Source: an uncultured Oscillospiraceae bacterium
Lineage (GTDB): Bacteria > Bacillota > Clostridia > Oscillospirales > Ruminococcaceae
Assembly (NCBI GenBank): GCA_905197685.1
Contig: CAJJZS010000009.1
Location: forward strand, 25,451-89,450
Reading direction: 5' to 3'
DNA length: 64,000 bases
Of this stretch, positions 1 through 9,359 are shown piece by piece (the stretch's first letter is position 1; every line of letters starts with the position of its first letter). The notes beneath the pieces were generated by a model that saw only the letters and a program-made list of their open reading frames with translations, ran no database searches and was not told the origin of the DNA. A program made the translations under genes and the position numbers.

Positions 1-1706
1 TGCACCAGGCAATTGAGGCAAAGGAAGGCGTTGAGGTAAAACGCGAATCCAAGACACTTGCTACCATCACCTACCAGAACCTGTTCCGTATGTATGAAAA
101 GCTGTCCGGTATGACCGGTACCGCGATGACCGAGGAGCAGGAATTCCGTGAAATTTACGGTATGGACGTTATCGAAATCCCGACCAACAAGCCGGTTATC
201 CGTAAAGATATGCCGGACGTTGTATACAAAACCGAAAACGGTAAATTTAACGCGGTTGTGGAACAGGTAAAGGAATGTCATGAAAAGGGACAGCCTGTCC
301 TGGTAGGTACCGTTTCGATTGAAACTTCCGAACGCTTGAGCGCATTGCTCAAACGCCACGGAATCAAGCATCAGGTACTGAACGCAAAATACCACGAAAA
401 AGAGGCGGAGATTGTCGCACAGGCGGGTCAGTACGGAGCGGTTACCATCGCAACCAACATGGCAGGTCGAGGCACCGACATTATGCTGGGCGGTAATGCG
501 GAGTATCTGGCGAAGAACCAGATGAGAAAAGAAGGATATTACGAGGAACTGATTGTAGAAGCGACCGGTTTCGGCGATACCGACAACGAAGAGATTATCG
601 AAGCGCGCAAACGCTTTACCGAGCTTTCCAAAGAGTTTAAAGAAAAGCTGCGTCCGGAAGCGGAAAAGGTAAAGGAAGCGGGCGGCTTGTTCATCGTCGG
701 TACCGAGCGTCATGAATCCAGACGTATCGACAACCAGCTGCGCGGACGTTCCGGCCGTCAGGGCGACCCGGGCTGTTCGAGATTCTATCTCTCTCTGGAA
801 GACGATTTGATGAGATTGTTCGGCGGCGACCGCATCAATGCGATGATGGATTCTCTGAAAATTGACGAGGATATGCCGATTGAAAATAAAATTTTGACCA
901 ATACCATTGAAAATGCCCAGAGCAAGATTGAGGGCAGAAACTTTGGTATTCGTAAAAACGTATTGCAGTTTGACGACGTTATGAACAAGCAGCGTGAGAT
1001 TATCTACGCGCAGCGAAACAAGGTTCTGGACGGGGAAAACCTGAAAGATTCTGTTCTTTCCATGATGGACGAAACCGTTGATTCTGCAATCGCGATGTAT
1101 ATGCCGGAGGGCGTGGAGCCGGAACACTGGAACATGGAAGGCTTCCGCAACTACTTTATCGGTATTATTGCAGGCGACCTGCTTGAGGTGGAAGAAAAAG
1201 ACCTCAAGGATTTGGATAAAAAAGCTCTGGCAGAGCAGATGAAAGAAAAGGTACACGAGGTGTACGCAAAACGCGAGGAAGAGCTGGGCGAAAATATTAC
1301 CCGCGAACTGGAGCGCGTTGTTCTGCTTAAAGAGGTTGATACCAAGTGGATGGACCATATCGACGCGATGGATGAACTGAAGAAAGGCATCTATCTGCGT
1401 TCTTACGGTCAGAAAGACCCTGTTGTGGAATACCGTATCGAAGGCTTTGATATGTTTGATGAAATGATTGCGGGAATCCGTGAGGAAACAGTGAAGATTC
1501 TGCTGTTGGCTCCGTTCCGCAAACCGGCTGCCGGTCAGGTACAGGAAGCGCCGAAGCGCGAACAGGTTGCAAAACCGACTGCGACCAGCTCCGACGGAAC
1601 CGTGGCTCCGGCAACCATCAAGCGTCAGGGCAAAAAGGTGGGCAGAAATGACCCATGTCCGTGCGGCAGCGGAAAGAAATATAAAAACTGCTGCGGCAGA
1701 CAGTAA
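1..1706 (+). CDS. secA: Protein translocase subunit SecA, C-terminal part
   Basis: The frame is open from base 3 of the window, so the gene starts upstream and only about 567 C-terminal residues are present. Visible are the helicase motor region with a GRGTD motif (TNMAGRGTDIMLGG), the HESRRIDNQLRGRSGRQGDPG motif VI region, the helical scaffold/wing domains, and the zinc-binding tail (CPCGSGKKYKNCC) used for SecB or ribosome contact. SecA is the ATPase that pushes preproteins through SecYEG at the cytoplasmic face. The stop is followed by a strong terminator, so this gene ends its transcript. Identification is certain. Confidence 0.97.
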   Translation, partial: HQAIEAKEGVEVKRESKTLATITYQNLFRMYEKLSGMTGTAMTEEQEFREIYGMDVIEIPTNKPVIRKDMPDVVYKTENGKFNAVVEQVKECHEKGQPVLVGTVSIETSERLSALLKRHGIKHQVLNAKYHEKEAEIVAQAGQYGAVTIATNMAGRGTDIMLGGNAEYLAKNQMRKEGYYEELIVEATGFGDTDNEEIIEARKRFTELSKEFKEKLRPEAEKVKEAGGLFIVGTERHESRRIDNQLRGRSGRQGDPGCSRFYLSLEDDLMRLFGGDRINAMMDSLKIDEDMPIENKILTNTIENAQSKIEGRNFGIRKNVLQFDDVMNKQREIIYAQRNKVLDGENLKDSVLSMMDETVDSAIAMYMPEGVEPEHWNMEGFRNYFIGIIAGDLLEVEEKDLKDLDKKALAEQMKEKVHEVYAKREEELGENITRELERVVLLKEVDTKWMDHIDAMDELKKGIYLRSYGQKDPVVEYRIEGFDMFDEMIAGIREETVKILLLAPFRKPAAGQVQEAPKREQVAKPTATSSDGTVAPATIKRQGKKVGRNDPCPCGSGKKYKNCCGRQ

Positions 1707-1726
1707 TCTGCGCATCAGATAAAAAT

Positions 1727-1780
1727 GACCGGAAGTGAAGAAGTCTATCCCATGTAGTCTTGTATTGCTTCCGGTCTTTT
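1727..1780 (+). terminator. Intrinsic terminator after secA
   Basis: Arms GACCGGAAG and CTTCCGGTC enclose a 32-nt loop and are followed by a T-rich run. Confidence 0.8.
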
Positions 1781-1851
1781 GTTTTTGTATCATCGTTCCC
1801 CCTTTGGGGACTGATAAAAATAATCCAATATCGGAGGTGTGATGCAGAACA

Positions 1852-3750
1852 ATGAATATCACAGATGACCGCATCAAGTTTTTAAAGCTGCTTTCGGAAA
1901 AATACCGAACCAGGCAGCAGGTGTGTACGGAAATCATCAATCTTCAGGCAATTTTAAATCTGCCCAAAGGCACCGAACATTTTATGAGCGACCTGCACGG
2001 GGAATACGAAGCGTTTTATCATATTCTCAATAATTCGGCAGGGGTGATTCGGGAGAAGGTGGATCTGCTTTTTGAGGATATTCTTACTGCGAAGGAGCGT
2101 TCCGGTCTGTGTACGCTGATTTACTATCCGCAGGAAAAACTGGAAAAGGTGAAGGAGGAGGGGCGATGCACCGAGGACTGGTATCGCTTTACCTTGCAGA
2201 GGCTGATCGACCTTGCCAAAATGCTCTCCTCAAAATATACCCGCTCCAAGGTGAGAAAAGCGATGCCTTCCGAGTACAGCTATATTTTAGATGAACTGCT
2301 GCACGCTCAGGCAGACGAGGACAACAACCAGTTTGTGTATCACCAGAAGATTATCGACACCCTGCTGCGTTTGGGGGAAGGGGACGATTTTATTATCGCG
2401 CTTTCCAGTTTGATTAAACGGCTGGCGGTGGACCATCTGCATATTGTGGGGGATATTTTTGACCGCGGTGAGCGTCCGGACGCAATTTTGAATATGCTGA
2501 CAGAGCATCATTCGATTGATATTGAGTGGGGAAATCACGATATTCTGTGGATGGGAGCCGCCTGCGGCAGCCAGGCCTGTATTGCGGCGGTGGTGAAAAA
2601 CTGCCTGTCCTACAACAACATTTCGGTGCTGGAACAGGGGTACGGAATCAGTCTGCGTCCGTTGGTGCTGTTTGCAGAGAAAACCTATGATGAGCCCGAC
2701 CCGACCAAAGCGGCGAAAAAAGCAATCTCAATCATTTTGTTTAAGCTGGAGGGGCAGATTATTCGCCGCAACCCGGATTACGGAATGGAAAGCCGGCTGC
2801 TGCTGGATAAGGTGGATTATGACAATGCGACAATAGAGATTGACTCAACAGTGTATCCGCTGAAAGAGAAGAAATTTCCGACGGTCAACCGGATTGACCC
2901 TTACGCGCTCAGCTCGGAGGAACGGCAGATTATGGATGAACTGGAGCGGCTGTTCTGCGAAAGCGAGCAGCTTAACCGCCATGTGACCTTTTTGTACCAT
3001 CACGGCAGTATGTACCGATGCTTTAACTCAAATCTGCTGTTCCACGGCTGTGTGCCGTTGGACGAAGACGGAAACTTAAAGGCGCTTTGCTTTGACGGCA
3101 GGGTTTATCAGGGAAAAAGTTATATGGATTATGCGGACAGCATGGCAAGAAAAGCCTATTTTTCCAATCACCGCTCTCAGGAGTGCATAGACTTTATGTG
3201 GTATTTGTGGTGCGGCAGCAACTCCCCGCTTTCGGGCAGAGTTGTAAAGACCTTTGAACGGACATTTATCGAGGACGAAAGCACTTGGAAGGAGCCGAAA
3301 AATCCGTATTATCGCTATCAGGATTCGGAGCCGGTGTGCCGGATGCTTTTGCGGGAGTTTGGGCTGTATTCGGAAGAATCCCACATTATCAACGGTCACA
3401 CGCCGGTTCATGTGAAGCAGGGGGAAAATCCGCTGAAAGCAAACGGCAGGCTGATTGTGATTGACGGGGGATTCTGCAAAGCCTACCAAAAGACAACGGG
3501 AATCGCCGGATATACTTTGATTTTTAATTCACACGGAATGAGGTTAAAATCCCATCAGCCGTTTCAGGGAATGGAGGCGGCGCTGTCGGAGAATCTGGAC
3601 ATTGATTCACGCTCCGAGCAGATTGTGACCTTAAAGCATCGGTGCATGGTAGCGGATACCGACACCGGAGTAAAGCTAAAGGAACAGATTGCCGATTTGG
3701 AGGATTTGCTGACCGCTTACCGGGAAGGCTTAATCCCCACAAACGAATAA
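1852..3750 (+). CDS. fbp: Fructose-1,6-bisphosphatase, class III
   Basis: 632 aa, close to the usual length of the Firmicute class III enzyme, which hydrolyses fructose-1,6-bisphosphate to fructose-6-phosphate in gluconeogenesis. Metallophosphatase signatures are visible: a GDIFDRG block near residue 200, WGNHD shortly after, and a C-terminal NGHTPV block. A GGAGG lies about 15 nt upstream of the chosen ATG. A closer ATG ten bases upstream is in another frame and reads only eight codons, so 1852 is preferred. The gene sits between two terminators and is probably monocistronic. Confidence 0.95.
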   Translation: MNITDDRIKFLKLLSEKYRTRQQVCTEIINLQAILNLPKGTEHFMSDLHGEYEAFYHILNNSAGVIREKVDLLFEDILTAKERSGLCTLIYYPQEKLEKVKEEGRCTEDWYRFTLQRLIDLAKMLSSKYTRSKVRKAMPSEYSYILDELLHAQADEDNNQFVYHQKIIDTLLRLGEGDDFIIALSSLIKRLAVDHLHIVGDIFDRGERPDAILNMLTEHHSIDIEWGNHDILWMGAACGSQACIAAVVKNCLSYNNISVLEQGYGISLRPLVLFAEKTYDEPDPTKAAKKAISIILFKLEGQIIRRNPDYGMESRLLLDKVDYDNATIEIDSTVYPLKEKKFPTVNRIDPYALSSEERQIMDELERLFCESEQLNRHVTFLYHHGSMYRCFNSNLLFHGCVPLDEDGNLKALCFDGRVYQGKSYMDYADSMARKAYFSNHRSQECIDFMWYLWCGSNSPLSGRVVKTFERTFIEDESTWKEPKNPYYRYQDSEPVCRMLLREFGLYSEESHIINGHTPVHVKQGENPLKANGRLIVIDGGFCKAYQKTTGIAGYTLIFNSHGMRLKSHQPFQGMEAALSENLDIDSRSEQIVTLKHRCMVADTDTGVKLKEQIADLEDLLTAYREGLIPTNE

Positions 3751-3763
3751 AACGCAAAAACAA

Positions 3764-3796
3764 AAAAGAACCGGAAATATTCCGGTTCTTTTTTTG
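3764..3796. terminator. Bidirectional terminator between fbp and the polyamine operon
   Basis: Short perfect stem GAACCGGAA/TTCCGGTTC flanked by an A run on the left and a T run on the right. It can serve the converging fbp and nspC transcripts. Confidence 0.85.
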
Positions 3797-3797
3797 T

Positions 3798-4931
3798 TTA
3801 TAATCTGGACTGAAAATCTTCGTAGCCAAATTGTTTTACCAACCAGCCTTGACCGTCTTTATCCCGCCAAAGGATGGAGGGCAGAGGCATTCCATTAAAG
3901 GTGTTGGTTTTTACCATTGTATATAAAGCCATATCCTCAAAAACGAGTTTGTCGCCCTCTGTGAGCGGTTTGTCAAAGGAGTAATCGCCGATGACATCGC
4001 CCGCAAGGCAGGTAGGACCGCCCAGACGATAGGTGTACGCCTTTTCTCCGGCTTGGGCGCTGTGCATCAGCGGGGGGCGATAGGGCATTTCCAAAACATC
4101 CGGCATATGGCAGGCGGCGGAGGTATCCACAAGAGCGATATCCATGCCGTTGCGCAGTGTTTCCAGAACGCTTGTTACCATAAATCCGGCATGATAAACC
4201 ACCGCTTCTCCCGGTTCCAGATAAACCTGTACGCCATAGGTATCCTGAAAATGGGTGATGACACCGATTAAGCGTTCGATATCGTAGTCGGGGCGGGTGA
4301 TGTGATGTCCTCCGCCGAAATTAACCCATTTTAAACCATGCAGATACTTTCCGAATTTTTCCTCAAAGGCTGCTGCGGTTGTCTGCAAATCGTCCGAGTT
4401 TTGTTCGCACAGAGTGTGGAAGTGCAGACCGTCCAGCAGGGGGAGCAGGGATTCGTCAAAGTTTGCAAGGGTGGTTCCCAGTCGGGAGCCGGGCGAACAG
4501 GGGTCATACATGGCATGACCGTCCTGGGTGGAGTGTTCGGGGTTAACACGCAGTCCAACCGATTTTCCGGCAGCTTTTGCGCGCTGCGCATATTTTCTGA
4601 GCTGATTGGGCGAGTTAAACACAAAGTCGTCGGCAACCTTGAGCAGCTCTTCAAACTCGTTTTCACGATAGGCAGGAGAGAAAACATGGGTTTCTCCCCC
4701 AAAGTAATCGTGACCGAGCTTTGCTTCATACAGTCCGCTGGCAGTGGTTCCCGCAAGATATTCCCGAATGACAGGATAAACCGAGTACATCGAAAAAGCC
4801 TTTTGCGCCAGCAGAATCTTGCAGCCGGTGCGGTCGCAAACCGATTTTAAAACAGAAAGGTTGCGGCGCAGGCGGGTTTCGTCCACCAGAAAATAGGGTG
4901 TTTCAAATGATTCTAAGCAGATTTTTTCCAT
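3798..4931 (-). CDS. nspC: Carboxynorspermidine/carboxyspermidine decarboxylase
   Basis: 377 aa, PLP-dependent alanine-racemase-fold decarboxylase that converts carboxyspermidine (or carboxynorspermidine) to spermidine (or norspermidine). The N-terminal TPYFLVDE and the LAQKAFS block, which carries the PLP lysine, are seen, with HFHTLCE, NFGGGHHI and EPGEAVV further on, as in the NspC family. Its ATG overlaps the TAA of the upstream carboxynorspermidine synthase gene by one base (TAATG), so translation is coupled. It is the last gene of the polyamine operon. Which triamine is made cannot be read from sequence; spermidine is the usual product in gut Clostridia. Confidence 0.93.
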   Translation of the reverse strand: MEKICLESFETPYFLVDETRLRRNLSVLKSVCDRTGCKILLAQKAFSMYSVYPVIREYLAGTTASGLYEAKLGHDYFGGETHVFSPAYRENEFEELLKVADDFVFNSPNQLRKYAQRAKAAGKSVGLRVNPEHSTQDGHAMYDPCSPGSRLGTTLANFDESLLPLLDGLHFHTLCEQNSDDLQTTAAAFEEKFGKYLHGLKWVNFGGGHHITRPDYDIERLIGVITHFQDTYGVQVYLEPGEAVVYHAGFMVTSVLETLRNGMDIALVDTSAACHMPDVLEMPYRPPLMHSAQAGEKAYTYRLGGPTCLAGDVIGDYSFDKPLTEGDKLVFEDMALYTMVKTNTFNGMPLPSILWRDKDGQGWLVKQFGYEDFQSRL

Positions 4932-6133
4932 TAGTCTACCAGTACCGGGTCACGGTTTTCTTTCCACGGCAGTCCCCATTTATTCAGAGCATCCATGAAC
5001 GGGTCCGGATCAAACTCTTCCATATTGTGAACGCCCGGTTTGTTCCATTTGCCGTTCATAACCAGCATAGCGCCGATCATGGCAGGAACGCCTGTAGTGT
5101 AGGAAACAGCCTGAGAGCCGACCTCTTTGTAACATTCTTCATGGTCGCAGATGTTGTAGAGGTAGTAGGTCTTTTCTTTTCCGTCTTTTTTGCCGCGGAA
5201 GATACAGCCGATGTTGGTTTTGCCCTTTGTTCTCGGACCTAAGGAAGCCGGGTCCGGCAGAACCGCTTTGAGGAACTGGAGCGGAATGATTTCCTTACCT
5301 TCATACATGATTGGTTCGATGGAGGTCATGCCGACATTTTCCAGACATTTTAAGTGGGTGAGGTAGCTCTGACCAAAGGTCATGAAGAAGCGGATGCGCT
5401 TGATGCCCGGGATATTTAAAGCAAGGCTTTCAATCTCTTCATGGTGCAGCAGGTACATATCTTTCTGACCCACGCCATCGAAGTTATATTCGCGTTTGAT
5501 TTCCATCGGTTCGGTTTCTACCCAATGACCGTCTTCCCAGTAGGAGCCGTTTGCGGAAACTTCACGGATATTGATTTCAGGGTTAAAGTTGGTAGCGAAC
5601 GGATAGCCGTGGTCGCCGCCGTTGCAGTCGAGGATATCAATGTAGTTGATTTCATCAAATTCGTGTTTGAGCGCGTAAGCGGAGAATACGCTGGTAACGC
5701 CGGGGTCAAAGCCGCTGCCAAGCAGAGCGGTGATGCCTGCTTTTTCAAAGCGTTCGCGGTAAGCCCACTGCCAGCTGTATTCAAATTTTGCGGTATCTTC
5801 CGGCTCATAGTTTGCGGTATCGACATAGTGTGTTTTGGTAGCAAGGCAAGCGTCCATGATGGTTAAATCCTGATAAGGCAGAGCAAGGTTTAACACAACG
5901 TCCGGTTTTACCTCGTTGATTAAAGCAATCAGCTCGTCAACATTGTCCGCATCTACCTGAGCGGTGGTGATTTTGGTTTTGGTGGTGCCTTCCAGCTTTT
6001 CTTTTAAGGCATCGCATTTGGATTTGGTGCGGCTGGCAATGCAAACTTCCTCAAAAACTTCGCTGTTCTGACAGCATTTGTGAATTGCAACGGAGGCTAC
6101 GCCGCCGCAGCCGATAATCAATACTTTTCCCAT
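4931..6133 (-). CDS. Carboxynorspermidine synthase (saccharopine-dehydrogenase family)
   Basis: 400 aa, NAD(P)H-dependent enzyme of the saccharopine dehydrogenase family. The N-terminal Rossmann motif is MGKVLIIGCGGVASVA, with DTANYEPED and LGSGFDPGVTS further on. In the known pathway it condenses L-aspartate-beta-semialdehyde with putrescine (or diaminopropane), giving carboxyspermidine for NspC. Position directly before nspC and after agmatinase, which makes putrescine, supports this role over a lysine-pathway saccharopine dehydrogenase. A strong AGGAGG precedes the ATG. Confidence 0.92.
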   Translation of the reverse strand: MGKVLIIGCGGVASVAIHKCCQNSEVFEEVCIASRTKSKCDALKEKLEGTTKTKITTAQVDADNVDELIALINEVKPDVVLNLALPYQDLTIMDACLATKTHYVDTANYEPEDTAKFEYSWQWAYRERFEKAGITALLGSGFDPGVTSVFSAYALKHEFDEINYIDILDCNGGDHGYPFATNFNPEINIREVSANGSYWEDGHWVETEPMEIKREYNFDGVGQKDMYLLHHEEIESLALNIPGIKRIRFFMTFGQSYLTHLKCLENVGMTSIEPIMYEGKEIIPLQFLKAVLPDPASLGPRTKGKTNIGCIFRGKKDGKEKTYYLYNICDHEECYKEVGSQAVSYTTGVPAMIGAMLVMNGKWNKPGVHNMEEFDPDPFMDALNKWGLPWKENRDPVLVD

Positions 6134-6157
6134 AACAAGGACCTCCTGACAAGAAAT

Positions 6158-7012
6158 TTATTTTTGAAATGCAAGAAGCATTTCTCTTACGATTTTACAA
6201 GCGACGATAGTAGAAACGCCGCTTTGGTCATAGTGTGGGCTGAGTTCGTTGACATCGCAGCCCACAATGCGCAGCTCGGAGCAAACGGCAGTTGCTGCGC
6301 GGCGCAGCTCGTCGAAGCTGACGCCTCCCGGTTCGGGAGTTCCGGTTCCGGGGAAAACAGACGGGTCCAACACATCCAAATCAAGGGTGAAATAAACCGG
6401 TTTTCCTTTTAACTGTTCGATGACCTGCGGCAGGGTGGCAAAGTCAAAGCGGTTTGTTTTGACGTGACCTCTGCCCCATTCAAACTCTTCCCGGTCGCCG
6501 GAGCGGATTCCGAACTGGAAGATGCGGTTATCACCGACAATATCCCAGCAGCGGTGAAGAACACAGGCGTGGGAGAGCTGCGCGCCAAGATAATCGTTGC
6601 GCAGATCGGCATGAGCGTCAAAGTGAATGATATGCACATCGGGGAATTTTTCGGCAACCGCGCGAAATGCGCCCAGAGTGACAAGGTGTTCTCCGCCCAG
6701 CATAAAGGGGCGTTTGTGAGAGGACAGGATTTGACGGGTTTGCTCGGTGATTGCATCTAAAGCGGCATTGGTATCGCCAAAGCACAGTTCTAAATCGCCG
6801 ACATCGACAACATCGCCGTCAAACAGGTCGCGGTCCTGATACGGACTGTAACTTTCAATACCGTAGGATTCTCTGCGGATTGCCCCGCTGCCGAAGCGGG
6901 TTCCCGGGCGGTAAGAGGTGGTAGAATCGAAAGGTGCGCCGAACAGTACGGTGGAAGCGAAGTGCCAGCCGGTATCGCACCCCATGAAAACTTCAACATT
7001 TTTATTCAACAT
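6158..7012 (-). CDS. speB: Agmatinase
   Basis: 284 aa, ureohydrolase family. Manganese ligands are visible in GGEHLVT, HFDAHADLRNDY and TLDLDVLDPS, and the GTGTPEPGG block is typical of agmatinase. It hydrolyses agmatine to putrescine and urea. It follows the arginine decarboxylase in the same operon, which fixes the route arginine to agmatine to putrescine. The start overlaps the end of speE by 11 nt, so coupling is likely. Confidence 0.94.
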   Translation of the reverse strand: MLNKNVEVFMGCDTGWHFASTVLFGAPFDSTTSYRPGTRFGSGAIRRESYGIESYSPYQDRDLFDGDVVDVGDLELCFGDTNAALDAITEQTRQILSSHKRPFMLGGEHLVTLGAFRAVAEKFPDVHIIHFDAHADLRNDYLGAQLSHACVLHRCWDIVGDNRIFQFGIRSGDREEFEWGRGHVKTNRFDFATLPQVIEQLKGKPVYFTLDLDVLDPSVFPGTGTPEPGGVSFDELRRAATAVCSELRIVGCDVNELSPHYDQSGVSTIVACKIVREMLLAFQK

Positions 7013-7853
7013 TTTTCAAAAGCTCCTCAACATAGGCGGGCAGATAAAACGCTCCCTTGTGTAATGTGGTTGTGTAGTACTGACAGGAAAGACCGCGCAG
7101 ATTCCATTTGGCTTCCTGCAAGTCTTTCAGCGGGTGATATTTTTTGGAGGCAAAGCCGAACAGCCAATGTCCCGACGGATAGGTAGGAATGTGCGCTTGA
7201 TAAACGCGGCTGATGGGGAAGGATTCTACAATGCGTTTATGCGCCCGCTGACAAGCGGTTGCGTCCTCATCATAGAACGGACTTTCATGCTGATTGACCA
7301 TAATGCCGTCCTCTTTGAGCGCCTTGTAGCAGTTTCCGTAAAACTCGCGGGTGAATAATCCTTCGCCCGGACCGAACGGGTCGGTGGAATCGACGATGAT
7401 TAAATCGTAATAATCTTCGCAGGTGCGGACAAATTTCAGTCCGTCCTCATAGTGAATAGAAACTCTTGGGTCATCAAAGCGACAGGCGGTTTGCGGCAGA
7501 TATTTTTTGCAGACCTCCACAACCAGCTCGTCAATCTCGACCAAGTCGATATGCTCGATTTCGGGATAACGGGTCAGCTCTCGAATGACGCCGCCGTCGC
7601 CGGCTCCGATTACCAGCACATTTTTTACACAGGGATGCACTGCCATCGGCACATGGGTAATCATTTCATGGTAGATAAACTCGTCCTTTTCGGTCAACAT
7701 CATATAACCGTCCAAAGTAAGAAAGCGTCCGAATTCGGGAGAATCAAAGACATCGATTCGCTGAAATTCGCTTTTTCCGCTGTACAGCTGACGATCTACC
7801 CGAATCGAGAGCTTTACATTTGGGGTTTGTAATTCGGAAAACCAATATTCCAT
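7002..7853 (-). CDS. speE: Spermidine synthase (aminopropyltransferase)
   Basis: 283 aa. Contains the decarboxylated-SAM binding block VIGAGDGGVIREL, the DLVEIDE acidic loop, and IVDSTDPFGPGEGLF, the catalytic aspartate region. It transfers an aminopropyl group from decarboxylated SAM to putrescine and releases methylthioadenosine. Its methyl donor comes from SpeD in the same operon and its by-product can be cleaved by MtnN next door. In an operon that already carries the carboxyspermidine route the acceptor may not be putrescine; a longer or branched polyamine is possible. Confidence 0.93.
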   Translation of the reverse strand: MEYWFSELQTPNVKLSIRVDRQLYSGKSEFQRIDVFDSPEFGRFLTLDGYMMLTEKDEFIYHEMITHVPMAVHPCVKNVLVIGAGDGGVIRELTRYPEIEHIDLVEIDELVVEVCKKYLPQTACRFDDPRVSIHYEDGLKFVRTCEDYYDLIIVDSTDPFGPGEGLFTREFYGNCYKALKEDGIMVNQHESPFYDEDATACQRAHKRIVESFPISRVYQAHIPTYPSGHWLFGFASKKYHPLKDLQEAKWNLRGLSCQYYTTTLHKGAFYLPAYVEELLKNVE

Positions 7854-7859
7854 CTTGTC

Positions 7860-9317
7860 TTAAACTCCTTTCAGAACATTCAGTCTTTGGATTTGCGCGT
7901 CTTCGGGACCGGTCATCGAGCATCCCTTGAGCTTTGCATATTCAATATAGTCCAAAATATCGCCGGTAATTCGTTCGCCCGGGGCAAGAATCGGGATTCC
8001 CGGCGGATAGCACATAACAAATTCGCTGCAAATTCTGCCTTCGGTTTCCCGCAGCGGCAGAGATTCTTTTTCGGCATAGAAGGCGTCCTGCGGGGAAACG
8101 GTAACCTCGGGGTCGATGTATTCCTGCTTCATCAAATCGGCTTTATCCTTTTTGCCGAAGCGGCGGCGAACCTCGGACAGCGCGCCGACCAAACGCTCGA
8201 CGTCCCGTTTGCGGTCGCCGATGGAAAGGTAGGCGAGCAGGTTGCCCAAATCGCCGAACTCAATCTGAATATCATATTCGTCGCGCAGAAGGTCATATAC
8301 CTCGATGCCGGCAAGCCCGATGTCAAGGGTGTTGACCGCTAACTTGGTAACATCAAAATCATAGATGCTGTCGCCGTTAATCAGTTCTTTGGAGTAAGCG
8401 TAATAGCCGCCGATTGCGTTGATTTCTTTTCTGGCATATTCGGCAAGTTCCACAACCCCGGCAAACGCCTCTTTGCCGCGCAGGGCAAGATTACGGCGGG
8501 AAATATCCAGGCTGGACAGCAACAGATAGGAGCCGCTGGTGGTTTGCGTAAGGTTGATAATTTGGCGGACATAACCTTCGTGCATGGCGGGACCGGTGAG
8601 CAGAATCGAGCTTTGGGTCAGGCTGCCGCCCGATTTGTGCATTGAAACCGCAGCCATATCCGCTCCTGCCGCCATAGCGGAAACGGGCAGATTTTCTCCG
8701 AAATAGAAGTGTGTTCCGTGCGCTTCGTCCGCAAGGCACAGCATACCGTGTTCATGGGCGAGCTTTACAATCTCTTTCAAATCGGAGCAGATGCCGTAGT
8801 AGGTGGGGTTGTTTACCAGAATTGCTTTGGCATCGGGATTGGCAAGGATTGCTTTTTTTACTTCGGACACCTTCATGCCAAGAGGGATACCCAGACGGGA
8901 GTCACATTCGGGGTTCACATAAACCGGAACGGCGCCGCACAAAACCATCGCGCCCATAACGCTGCGGTGGACATTGCGGGGAAGGATAATCTTTTCGCCG
9001 CGTTTTGCAACCGAAAGCACCATCGCCTGAACGGCGGAGGTGGTTCCGCCCACCATCAAAAAGGCGTGGGCAGCGCCGAATGCTTGCGCGGTCAGCTCCT
9101 CGGCTTCTTTGATAACAGAAACCGGATGGCACAGGTTATCAAGAGGCTTCATCGAGTTTACATCCATGCCGACGCATTTTTCGCCTAACAGCGCGACCAA
9201 TTCCGGATTTCCTCTGCCGCGTTTGTGCCCGGGTACGTCGAACGGAACAACCCTCATTTTTCGAAAATTTTCAAGAGCCTCGTAGATGGGAGCGCGGCTC
9301 TGGTCAAGATGATTCAT
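7860..9317 (-). CDS. speA: Arginine decarboxylase (Orn/Lys/Arg decarboxylase family, short Bacillus type)
   Basis: 485 aa, PLP fold type I aminoacid decarboxylase of the short SpeA/YaaO type. Evidence includes DVPGHKRG near residue 25, the DEAHGTH block and the PLP-lysine motif SMHKSGGSLTQSS. The C-terminal PPGIPILAPGERI block is typical of the family. Substrate is inferred as arginine because agmatinase lies downstream; lysine or ornithine cannot be excluded from sequence alone. The start has AAGGGGGTC upstream, and 42 nt separate it from speD. Confidence 0.88.
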   Translation of the reverse strand: MNHLDQSRAPIYEALENFRKMRVVPFDVPGHKRGRGNPELVALLGEKCVGMDVNSMKPLDNLCHPVSVIKEAEELTAQAFGAAHAFLMVGGTTSAVQAMVLSVAKRGEKIILPRNVHRSVMGAMVLCGAVPVYVNPECDSRLGIPLGMKVSEVKKAILANPDAKAILVNNPTYYGICSDLKEIVKLAHEHGMLCLADEAHGTHFYFGENLPVSAMAAGADMAAVSMHKSGGSLTQSSILLTGPAMHEGYVRQIINLTQTTSGSYLLLSSLDISRRNLALRGKEAFAGVVELAEYARKEINAIGGYYAYSKELINGDSIYDFDVTKLAVNTLDIGLAGIEVYDLLRDEYDIQIEFGDLGNLLAYLSIGDRKRDVERLVGALSEVRRRFGKKDKADLMKQEYIDPEVTVSPQDAFYAEKESLPLRETEGRICSEFVMCYPPGIPILAPGERITGDILDYIEYAKLKGCSMTGPEDAQIQRLNVLKGV

Positions 9318-9359
9318 TCTGTGACCCCCTTCAATCGAATCTAAAAAATCAAATAAAAA